Source: Candidatus Staskawiczbacteria bacterium (GTDB taxonomy: Bacteria > Patescibacteriota > Minisyncoccia > Minisyncoccales > Staskawiczbacteraceae). From it: a stretch of 22,517 nucleotides of DNA. Shown here in pieces: positions 1-4,752 of the stretch (position 1 is the first letter of the stretch; each line of letters starts with the position of its first letter). The translations under genes were made by a program, and so were the position numbers. The notes beneath the pieces were generated by a model. It saw only the letters and a program-made list of their open reading frames with translations. It made no database searches and was not told the origin of the DNA. The stretch is taken from assembly GCA_903850725.1 (NCBI GenBank), contig CAINMG010000159.1, positions 1 to 22,517 of the forward strand, read 5' to 3'.

Positions 1-27
1 CGGCCGCGAACGTGACGACGTTATTGC

Positions 28-462
28 CTAACACTGCGGGCCCAGTGGTGTGAGTGATGCCTGCGCCAGGGGTCGCCCGGTTGGCTTTGTGACTCCCGGG
101 TATCTCCAGCAACTTATTATTTTGCGAATCTCTTGCCCTGAGCCATGTCGAAGGGTTACATCTTTGTACATTACCCAAACCTCACCCGGAGCTTTTTTTA
201 TATTGCGATTTGCAAAAGTGAATTTCTCAGGACTTGTCTTTACTTGTAAATCTAGTCTCAAATTTTTCTTAAATGAACTATTGTTAAAAACTTTATTTGT
301 TTTCATCATGACTGTAGTCCCTAGCACAATCCCATCCTCAACCCTTTCTGGTTTATGGATTAAGCTTGAAATTTTTGCTTTAGAAAGTCCGTATTGCTTC
401 AGCTTAATTTCCGAATGTTGTGTCCAAAATATTTTCTTAAACTTAGTTTCTATTTTAATCAT
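28..462 (-). CDS. Hypothetical protein, possibly DUF4258-like
   Basis: 144 aa, not firmly recognised. The N-terminal part (about residues 12-45: FWTQHSEIKLKQYGLS, then KPERVEDGIV) and the later segments WVMYKD and KIISCWRYPGVTKP look like the small DUF4258/RelE-like fold common in CPR genomes; this is resemblance from memory. About residues 103-110 (RHGSGQ) are encoded by a dispersed palindromic repeat at 132-155, so part of the chain is repeat-derived. The last 20 or so residues (TGRPLAQASLTPLGPQC) run into GC-rich DNA and extend past where the fold would normally end, so the original stop may have been lost. The ATG lies 7 nt downstream of the 3' end of the split tRNA-Val, without a Shine-Dalgarno sequence, so the gene is probably read from the tRNA promoter. 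Confidence 0.6.
   Translation of the reverse strand: MIKIETKFKKIFWTQHSEIKLKQYGLSKAKISSLIHKPERVEDGIVLGTTVMMKTNKVFNNSSFKKNLRLDLQVKTSPEKFTFANRNIKKAPGEVWVMYKDVTLRHGSGQEIRKIISCWRYPGVTKPTGRPLAQASLTPLGPQC
132..155. repeat. CCCTGAGC..GTCGAAGGG dispersed repeat, copy 1 (in gene)
   Basis: The stretch reads cttgCCCTGAGC, cat, GTCGAAGGG. It is the same element as at 2531-2554 in pgk and, more degenerate, at 4633-4663. It lies in frame in the 144-aa gene and encodes RHGSGQ; the GSGQ frame is the same as in pgk. One extra base compared with the pgk copy sits next to the loop. Confidence 0.75.
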
Positions 463-469
463 TTTTTTG

Positions 470-487
470 TGGGTAATGCTGGACTCG
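470..487 (-). pseudogene. tRNA-Val(CAC), detached 3' part
   Basis: On the minus strand this reads CGAGTCCAGCATTACCCA: the end of a T-loop, T-stem 3' strand CCAGC, acceptor 3' strand ATTACCC and discriminator A. It does not match anything directly upstream, but it pairs exactly with the tRNA 5' part at 942-999: CCAGC with GCTGG, and ATTACCC with GGGTGAT (one G-U). Joined at the shared CG, the two parts give a canonical 74-nt tRNA-Val with T-loop TTCGAGT, the same length as the intact tRNA-Val next door. No CCA is encoded (CAA follows). The two parts are separated by the 486-943 segment, so unless the segment is removed this tRNA is broken. Confidence 0.85.
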
Positions 488-527
488 CCCAGTCATACGA
501 CTGGGCGTCAGGTCGCATGACCTGACG
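486..527. repeat. 42-bp double-hairpin direct repeat, copy 1
   Basis: Two back-to-back hairpins share a central CG: CGCCCAGTC-ATAC-GACTGGGCG, then CGTCAGGTC-GCAT-GACCTGACG, each with a perfect 9-bp stem and a 4-nt loop. It is identical to 902-943, and similarity extends to 477-531 versus 893-947 with two mismatches. The repeat supplies the last codons and stop of the GIY-YIG gene (SSGHAT). Confidence 0.95.
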
Positions 528-786
528 AACCCATTAAAAATTTATTTATAACATCCCTAAGTTGCATTTTTAGCAATCTTCTTCCTTCGGTTGTTTTCAA
601 GAAATTTTCCCTTCTTTCCGCATCTGATTTTAACAAATAAGCCTCATAACAAATTAACCTAGGATTTTTATTTTTTGTCGATAGAACTTTTCCAGATTTA
701 TGCTCACCAACTCTCCTCTGCAGATCAGTTGTAAATCCTTTGTATATGTCGTTGTTATTCAAAAATAAAAAATATACGTAAAACAT
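508..786 (-). CDS. GIY-YIG family endonuclease
   Basis: 92 aa, the usual size of the stand-alone YhbQ/UPF0213-type GIY-YIG domain. The start MFYVYFLF...IYKGFT is the GIY-YIG motif pair (YVY and YKG variant), followed by a conserved Arg in DLQRRVGEH and a Glu in AERREN, then FLKTTEGRRLL. These are the positions of the catalytic Arg and metal-binding Glu in the family. I use the ATG at 786: the frame stays open upstream to 837, but that part is the antisense of nothing, it is the tRNA-Val 3' half itself, and the real domain begins at this Met. The last residues SSGHAT come from the 42-bp repeat, so the native C-terminus is replaced. Family members cut DNA and some are homing nucleases. Lying inside a tRNA-splitting segment, it is the likely mobility enzyme here, but that role is inference; a repair or general nuclease role is possible. 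Confidence 0.85.
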   Translation of the reverse strand: MFYVYFLFLNNNDIYKGFTTDLQRRVGEHKSGKVLSTKNKNPRLICYEAYLLKSDAERRENFLKTTEGRRLLKMQLRDVINKFLMGSSGHAT

Positions 787-804
787 ATTTTTCAAAATTT
801 TTTG

Positions 805-878
805 TGGGCGTGTGCGGATTCGAACCACAGACCTCACCGATGTGAACGGTGCGCTCTAACCAGCTGAGCTACACACCC
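805..878 (-). tRNA. tRNA-Val(CAC)
   Basis: A complete 74-nt cloverleaf: acceptor GGGTGTG with CACGCCC (one U-G), D-arm GCTC/GAGC, anticodon stem CACCG/CGGTG with loop TTCACAT (anticodon CAC, reading GUG), variable AGGTC, T-stem TGTGG/CCGCA with loop TTCGAAT, discriminator A. CCA is not encoded. It is carried inside the segment that breaks the other tRNA-Val(CAC), and shares that tRNA's D-arm and anticodon loop but not its stems, so it is a diverged isodecoder, not a recent copy. Probably transcribed from the promoter at 1025-1052. Confidence 0.95.
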
Positions 879-901
879 TTTACTTATGTTTTTGCAGGAT
901 T

Positions 902-943
902 CGCCCAGTCATACGACTGGGCGTCAGGTCGCATGACCTGACG
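902..943. repeat. 42-bp double-hairpin direct repeat, copy 2
   Basis: Identical to 486-527. On the minus strand it sits directly after TTCG of the tRNA-Val T-loop and is followed by AATCCTGCA. The shared flanks GGA(T/C)TCG and CGAACC are the complement of a tRNA T-loop. Confidence 0.95.
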
Positions 944-999
944 AACCAGCGACCTTTGCAATGTGAATGCAACGCTCTAACCAGCTGAGCTAATCACCC
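942..999 (-). pseudogene. tRNA-Val(CAC), 5' part, cut in the T-loop
   Basis: On the minus strand: acceptor GGGTGAT, D-arm GCTC/GAGC, anticodon stem TTGCA/TGCAA with loop TTCACAT (CAC, Val), variable AGGTC and T-stem GCTGG, then TTCG and immediately the 42-bp repeat. No acceptor 3' strand follows here; the matching strand is at 470-487. The promoter at 1025-1052 is intact. Confidence 0.88.
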
Positions 1000-1024
1000 G
1001 CTTTTATATCTTGCATATTTATAC

Positions 1025-1052
1025 ATTTTACCACTTTTATATTAATAAACAA
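1025..1052 (-). promoter_or_regulatory. Promoter of the tRNA-Val region
   Basis: On the minus strand: TTGTTT (1052-1047), 16-nt spacer, TAAAAT (1030-1025) with an extended TGG before it. The predicted start is near 1018, about 20 nt before the tRNA 5' end. It would transcribe the broken tRNA, the intact tRNA-Val and the GIY-YIG gene together. Confidence 0.6.
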
Positions 1053-1076
1053 GAATTACTATTAATTTAATGCAAC

Positions 1077-1107
1077 AAAAAACGCCACATTTTATTGTGA
1101 CGCTTTC
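1077..1107 (-). terminator. Rho-independent terminator after csp
   Basis: On the minus strand CGTCACA / TGTGGCG pair around loop ATAAAA, with flanking AAAG/TTTT extending the stem, then a T-run. It lies 10 nt past the cold-shock stop codon. Confidence 0.8.
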
Positions 1108-1117
1108 TGTTTTAGAA

Positions 1118-1315
1118 TTAGGCTCTTGAAACGTTTTTTGCGCTCAATCCTTTTTCTGTTTCAACTACATCAAAGTTAACGGTATCGCCAACTTTAAGTT
1201 CAGTGAAACTTACTCCTGATAAATCATTAGAGTGGAAGAAAAGGTCTTTTGCTTCGCCTTCTCTGGCGATAAAACCAAATCCTTTCTCTGTGAGTGTTTT
1301 GATTGTTCCTGTCAT
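1118..1315 (-). CDS. csp: Cold-shock protein (CspA family)
   Basis: 65 aa, the standard size of the single cold-shock domain. RNP1 is KGFGFI (residues 11-16) and RNP2 is LFFHSND (25-31), followed by VGDTVNFDV and KGLSAKNV. It binds single-stranded RNA and acts as an RNA chaperone in the cytoplasm. It is monocistronic, with its own promoter (1384-1412), an approximately 60-nt leader and a terminator. The leader is G-rich at 1337-1364, which could fold and be part of temperature control as known for csp leaders. No Shine-Dalgarno precedes the ATG (leader ends in A/T-rich AAAATAAA). Confidence 0.95.
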   Translation of the reverse strand: MTGTIKTLTEKGFGFIAREGEAKDLFFHSNDLSGVSFTELKVGDTVNFDVVETEKGLSAKNVSRA

Positions 1316-1336
1316 TTTATTTTTAAAAATTAAATT

Positions 1337-1364
1337 CCCTTGATTAGAAACCCGACCCCGTCCC
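1337..1364 (-). promoter_or_regulatory. G-rich leader of csp, possible quadruplex
   Basis: On the minus strand the csp leader has four G-tracts: GGGACGGGGTCGGG and, 11 nt later, AAGGGAA. In an AT-rich genome this composition is unusual. The tracts allow a G-quadruplex with one long loop; it could equally be a degenerate GC-rich repeat. Function is inferred. Confidence 0.35.
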
Positions 1365-1383
1365 TATTTGCTCAAGTATGTTA

Positions 1384-1412
1384 ATATTACCACAAAGCAT
1401 ATAAAAAAGCAA
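1384..1412 (-). promoter_or_regulatory. csp promoter
   Basis: TTGCTT (1412-1407), 17-nt spacer, TAATAT (1389-1384). Predicted start near 1377, giving a leader of about 60 nt. Confidence 0.6.
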
Positions 1413-1420
1413 TACTATAT

Positions 1421-1618
1421 CTATATTCCAAGGCCACTGGTGTAAATACTCAAAAATTGAGGAATTACAAACAGTAAACCAAAAAATGGCAAAACAATCA
1501 TGGCAATTGTGATAATTAAAGTCCATAGAAAATACTTTCTAGTTTTTTCTACAGAAATAAAAATATTTTCTAGCTTTGCCTCAAGCTCTGTAAATTTTTC
1601 TAAAATTTCTTGTTCCAT
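1421..1618 (-). CDS. Small single-pass membrane protein
   Basis: 65 aa, not recognised. Residues 1-28 (MEQEILEKFTELEAKLENIF) form a short charged helix with coiled-coil spacing, followed by basic KTRKYFLW and one strongly hydrophobic segment (about 31-56: TLIITIAMIVLPFFGLLFVI). Small membrane proteins of this layout are common in CPR genomes; the role is unknown. The promoter at 1625-1653 places the transcription start at or next to the ATG, so the mRNA is probably leaderless. A different reading frame across 1344-1526 is a shadow of this gene. Confidence 0.65.
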   Translation of the reverse strand: MEQEILEKFTELEAKLENIFISVEKTRKYFLWTLIITIAMIVLPFFGLLFVIPQFLSIYTSGLGI

Positions 1619-1624
1619 AACATA

Positions 1625-1653
1625 ATTATATCAGAAACAATCAAAAAAACCAA
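1625..1653 (-). promoter_or_regulatory. Promoter of leaderless small membrane gene
   Basis: On the minus strand: TTGGTT (1653-1648), 17 nt, perfect TATAAT (1630-1625). Only 6 nt separate the -10 box from the ATG, so transcription should begin on the start codon. The -35 box lies inside the preceding terminator hairpin. Confidence 0.7.
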
Positions 1654-1668
1654 GCACTTCTTGGTTTT
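1643..1668 (-). terminator. Rho-independent terminator downstream of pgk
   Basis: On the minus strand AAAACCAAG, loop AAGTG, CTTGGTTTT, then more T: a 9-bp stem with seven T in a row. It probably ends the transcript that includes pgk, 190 bp after its stop. Confidence 0.75.
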
Positions 1669-1726
1669 CATGAAAACATCAAAAATTTAATAATATTTTT
1701 AACATGGGCATCCTGGCATAATAATA

Positions 1727-1754
1727 ATTTTAAATTTGAAATTTTAAATTTGAA
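1727..1754. repeat. 14-bp tandem duplication, AT-rich
   Basis: Two adjacent copies of attttaaatttgaa, followed at about 1770-1785 by an inverted version (ttttaaattc). It lies in the 238-bp gap between pgk and the small membrane gene, which otherwise holds only the terminator and promoter. No gene is seen there. Confidence 0.6.
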
Positions 1755-1856
1755 ATCAATGTTTTAATGAATCAATTTTAAATTCAAAATATACTCAAAT
1801 TGAAAGCTTAGTGTTTATTAACGACCTTTCAATTATTATACGCCAATCTACAAAAT

Positions 1857-2921
1857 TTATTTTTGCCCCTCTAATGCCTCTATGCCCGGCAACTTTTCAC
1901 CAGATAAATATGCTATCATAGCCCCTCCGCCAGTGCTTACATGCGAGAATTGATTCATCATACCTTGGCTTTTAATAAACTCCACAGTCTCACCTCCTCC
2001 AATAACAGAAAACGCCTTACTTTCAACTATTGCCTTGGCAATTTCTAAAGTACCTTGTGCATATCTTGCATCTTCTGTGTAGCTTAATGGTCCATTCCAA
2101 ACAACTGTTTTTGATTGCAATATTTTATCTTTAAACATTTTTATAGTTTCTTCTTCAATCGCAAGGTCTTCTAAATGCTCTGTTGCAGAAAATATTTTTT
2201 CTGGTCTTTCTAATTGTATGCTTTTATCAATTATTTCTTTTTTTATTAAATCCCCTATCAAAACAAAATCCGCAATCTCTGAAATTTTATTTATAAATTT
2301 TGATTTTGTTTCGATTTTTTTACCCCCCACAATTACAGTCATTGGTCGTTCTGGATTTTCTAAAACTTTATTTAAATTTATAATTTCTTTTTCCAACAAA
2401 AAACCAGCACACGATGGCAGAAATTCTGTAATTCCAACTACAGATGCATGCGCCCTATGGCAAACAGAAAAAGCTTCGTTGACATAGATGTCGCATAATA
2501 AGCTTAAATCCCGCGCAAAATCTAGATTAGCTTGCCCTGAGCCTGTCGAATGGGTTTCTTCTTTATAAAAGCGCAAATTTTCAAGTAATATCACTTCCCC
2601 ACTTTTCAAACTTTCAATTTGCTTTTCAACTTCATGCCCGATACAATCATCTACTTTTTGAACTGGCAAATTTAATAATTCAGAAAGTTTTTTTGCAACA
2701 TTATCTAACTTTAAAATATCCACAACTTTGCCATCAGGATCACCTAAATGACTCATCAAAATTACTTTAGCATTATTTTCAATTAAATATTTAATTGTAG
2801 GCAAAGCCTCTCTTATTCTAAAATCATCCAAAATCTCCCCTGTTTCTGAAAGAGGAACATTAAAATCACACCTCACCAAAACTTTTTTATTCTCAAAATT
2901 ATAGTCTCTTAATGTTTTCAT
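1857..2921 (-). CDS. pgk: Phosphoglycerate kinase
   Basis: 354 aa; catalyses 1,3-bisphosphoglycerate + ADP to 3-phosphoglycerate + ATP in glycolysis (cytoplasm). Signatures in order: VLVRCDFNVPL near the N-terminus, LMSHLG, LLENLRFYKEE, SVCHRAHASVVG, VIVGGKKIETK, VVWNGPLSY, GGGETVEFI and the closing SHVSTGGGAMIAYLSGEKLPGI with the nucleotide-binding GGGA. It is some 40 residues shorter than typical bacterial enzymes, mainly after VIVGGKK, where the usual helix region is reduced. I use the ATG at 2921, which gives the normal start MKTLRDYNF; an upstream in-frame ATG at 2975 would overlap the preceding gene. HSTGSGQA after YKEET is a repeat-encoded insertion (2531-2554). It follows Cys-rich gene A by 20 nt, so it is probably cotranscribed with it. 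Confidence 0.95.
   Translation of the reverse strand: MKTLRDYNFENKKVLVRCDFNVPLSETGEILDDFRIREALPTIKYLIENNAKVILMSHLGDPDGKVVDILKLDNVAKKLSELLNLPVQKVDDCIGHEVEKQIESLKSGEVILLENLRFYKEETHSTGSGQANLDFARDLSLLCDIYVNEAFSVCHRAHASVVGITEFLPSCAGFLLEKEIINLNKVLENPERPMTVIVGGKKIETKSKFINKISEIADFVLIGDLIKKEIIDKSIQLERPEKIFSATEHLEDLAIEEETIKMFKDKILQSKTVVWNGPLSYTEDARYAQGTLEIAKAIVESKAFSVIGGGETVEFIKSQGMMNQFSHVSTGGGAMIAYLSGEKLPGIEALEGQK
2531..2554. repeat. CCCTGAGC..GTCGAA dispersed repeat, copy 2 (in pgk)
   Basis: Reads cttgCCCTGAGCCTGTCGAA then tggg, matching 132-155 apart from 2-3 bases. In pgk it encodes HSTGSGQA, placed in the surface loop between ENLRFYKEE and the DFARDLS helix, where ordinary enzymes have only a few residues. 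Confidence 0.8.
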
Positions 2922-2941
2922 ATATTTACTATTAATTAATT

Positions 2942-4681
2942 TTATGCTACTTCTTGATTGTAGCAAGCTTCGCAATAAACTATTTCAGGTCTCTCTGGAG
3001 CGTAGCTAGTTTCAAATTCGTTTGCGCATCCTTGCTTCATACACTTTCTATGCCAAAGATGCATTGGATTTTTAAGACGCACCCTCTCGCCTTGTCGACA
3101 CAACGGACATAATCTTGGCAGTGGAACATTCATTTTTCTCAAAAATTGCAATTCTTGCGGCACGACACGAAATGCTGTCGCACAATGATCACTACAATTT
3201 CCACCATGCACGCACTCAATAATTTCATTTAAAATTGAATCTGGCGTAGCGTGAATATCATTAGGAATTTGATCATTTTTCATTGTAACATTATATTTCT
3301 TTTTCTCAGAATCTCTCCAGCACATTCCCATGCCTAGCACCTGCTCTTTGGTTTTTGGAAAATAATCTTGCGCCAAAGTTTCATTATAAGCAAAAGGTGA
3401 CAATTCTGGTGGAAAAAATTCTCCGTACTCACCCGCATTTTTCATTTGCTCGATTATTTTTGGCAACAAAACCTCATATTCTTCTTTAACATATTGTTTA
3501 TTTAAAATACAATATGACTTATTTTTTAATCCAACACAACCAAAAATATTATTACAATCAAAACAATTATATGAATATTGAATATCAAACCCACCCCAAA
3601 TTAAAGCTGATCCAACAACTCTCTGCGCATAAACACTCATAACTTCATAAAACATTTCAACCCCGTTCCATACAGCAGTAGCATCTTGTCCATCCTTGGC
3701 ATTAAAGGCACGAAAACAATATTTACAATTCTGAGCATCATATTTAACATTAAAGCAATGAATACAATTCCGTGCGTTAATAATTTCATCACCAGTCACA
3801 TTTTCAGACTTAACGATAGTTGCAAACTTGTGTGGAAAATTAAGTTTTAATTTATCAAATTGCTCTTTGGCACGCACGAGACCAAAATGGGTCCATGGAG
3901 CTATTTTTTCTAACTCTACAAGGTAATTTTCGCGCGAGTATGACTTGTTAAAAATATAATTTGATTTATTGCGCAAGCCAACACATCCAAAACAATCCGT
4001 GCAATTTCGGCAATCATACAAAAGATATGAATTGTTACAAACTATACAGTCCTGACAAAATCTAAGTCCCTGCGATTTTTCAATACCAACTGAGTCATAA
4101 CATTTTTCATTATCTGTAACAGAATAAATATCAAAACAATCCTTGCTTCTAAGGTTTGGAGAAAATAAATACGCGCTATCTTCTGCCCCATCAGCACCAG
4201 CTATAAAATAACAATTTTTTAAATTAACTCCTATGTTTGAGTACTCACTATTTATAACATTTTTCTGAATAAGATTTGGATGAGGAATATCAATTAGTAA
4301 ATCATTAAATTGTTGAAAAAATGATTTCGAAAAATTATAATCACGTCCATACGAAAGTGGATCCCAAGCATCGCTCCTCCAATATGATTGATCATAAACT
4401 TTATAATGGCCATTTGGTACAAACGTTGAAAGAATACTTTTGCCTGTTGCATCACACTTACGACGATACCACACAGATTCATTCCTCCACAACATACGCC
4501 TTATCATCCTGCACTCTGGGCACCAGGTGGGAGCAGGTACTTTTCCGCCCAAGGCGGATCCGCCTAGGGCGGACATTTTTTCATAAAAATCAAAATCCTC
4601 GGGCTCAATTGTGAAGTTTTTTTTGCAGTTCTGACAAGCTTGCACTAAGCTTGTCGAATGTGTTTTTATTTGGCTTTCCAT
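2942..4681 (-). CDS. Cys-rich zinc-ribbon protein, paralog A
   Basis: 579 aa. Member of a large family I know only as uncharacterised CPR proteins (sometimes labelled CaiB/BaiF family, which has no visible support here). Layout: N-terminal zinc site C16-C19 with C54-C57 (CQNC..CPEC); a WW-rich block (VYDQSYWRSDAWDPLSYGRD); a central region with repeated Cys motifs (NCYF, CxxCxxC) and two copies of an LRNKSYCILNKQYxKEEY-like motif near residues 234 and 384; a C-terminal pair of zinc sites (LCPLC; KCMKQGC with CEAC). No signal peptide or TM segment. The spacing of NC..C steps suggests a beta-solenoid, which is inference. Two repeat-derived insertions are visible: THSTSLVQA at 7-15 and SALGGSALGG at 37-46. 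Expression likely depends on the palindrome at 4690-4709. Function unknown. Confidence 0.85.
   Translation of the reverse strand: MESQIKTHSTSLVQACQNCKKNFTIEPEDFDFYEKMSALGGSALGGKVPAPTWCPECRMIRRMLWRNESVWYRRKCDATGKSILSTFVPNGHYKVYDQSYWRSDAWDPLSYGRDYNFSKSFFQQFNDLLIDIPHPNLIQKNVINSEYSNIGVNLKNCYFIAGADGAEDSAYLFSPNLRSKDCFDIYSVTDNEKCYDSVGIEKSQGLRFCQDCIVCNNSYLLYDCRNCTDCFGCVGLRNKSNYIFNKSYSRENYLVELEKIAPWTHFGLVRAKEQFDKLKLNFPHKFATIVKSENVTGDEIINARNCIHCFNVKYDAQNCKYCFRAFNAKDGQDATAVWNGVEMFYEVMSVYAQRVVGSALIWGGFDIQYSYNCFDCNNIFGCVGLKNKSYCILNKQYVKEEYEVLLPKIIEQMKNAGEYGEFFPPELSPFAYNETLAQDYFPKTKEQVLGMGMCWRDSEKKKYNVTMKNDQIPNDIHATPDSILNEIIECVHGGNCSDHCATAFRVVPQELQFLRKMNVPLPRLCPLCRQGERVRLKNPMHLWHRKCMKQGCANEFETSYAPERPEIVYCEACYNQEVA
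4544..4573. repeat. Double TCCGCC-GGCGGA hairpin repeat in gene A
   Basis: Two 15-mers, TCCGCCCAAGGCGGA and TCCGCCTAGGGCGGA, each a 6-bp-stem hairpin. The 30 bp are in frame and encode SALGGSALGG between EKM and KVPAPT; paralog D reads directly EKMKVPAPT. The same 30 bp occur at 7785-7814. Confidence 0.9.
4633..4663. repeat. GTCGAA-family repeat, copy 3 (in gene A)
   Basis: GACAAGCTT (4633-4641), loop gcact, AAGCTTGTC (4647-4655), then gaatgtg: a perfect 9-bp stem and a variant of the copies at 132 and 2531. It encodes THSTSLVQA, in the same frame as HSTGSGQA in pgk. Paralog B has a single Asn at this point, so the net gain is 8 codons. Confidence 0.75.
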
Positions 4682-4689
4682 AAATTTTT

Positions 4690-4709
4690 ATCTTAACATA
4701 TATTAGGAT
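4690..4709. promoter_or_regulatory. Shared 20-bp palindrome upstream of gene A
   Basis: atcttaacat / atattaggat, two mismatched pairs out of ten. It lies exactly 8 nt (AAAAATTT on the minus strand) before the ATG, as do 6066-6085 and 7907-7926. Position next to the start codon fits an operator overlapping the promoter; no T-run follows, so it is not a terminator. Confidence 0.7.
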
Positions 4710-4752
4710 GATAATTTAATCATTTATTTTTTACGCTAGCTATTCTAAAAAT

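Larger units (their letters stand above)
486..943 (-). mobile_element. Putative mini-element inserted in tRNA-Val T-loop
   Basis: 458 bp bounded by identical 42-bp direct repeats (486-527 and 902-943) that split a tRNA-Val exactly at the TTCG of its T-loop. It contains one GIY-YIG nuclease gene and one intact tRNA-Val(CAC). Removing one repeat plus the interior would leave a tRNA with one repeat in its T-loop; removing everything at the CG restores a perfect tRNA. The interior begins (minus strand) AATCCTGCA, which resembles the tRNA's own AGTCCAGCA, and ends GGGTTCG, like the tRNA's CTGGTTCG, as expected of recombined attachment sites. No integrase is present; the GIY-YIG protein is the only candidate enzyme. 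Mobility is inferred. An assembly join between repeats would be the main alternative. Confidence 0.6.

Noticed and set aside
787..837. N-terminal extension of the GIY-YIG gene (MRSVVRIRTRPQ...)
   Set aside because: This stretch is largely the 3' half of the intact tRNA-Val read as protein; the GIY-YIG domain starts at the ATG at 786.
470..999. Group I intron in a tRNA with a GIY-YIG homing gene
   Set aside because: The insert is at the T-loop, not the anticodon, contains a whole second tRNA, has terminal direct repeats and leaves no room for a group I core.
1344..1526. 60-codon reading frame overlapping the small membrane gene
   Set aside because: A shifted-frame shadow; the 1421-1618 frame has a promoter, a coherent TM helix and coiled-coil start.
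2922..2975. Upstream start for pgk
   Set aside because: It would overlap the end of Cys-rich gene A and add residues no pgk has; MKTLRDYNF at 2921 is the usual start.
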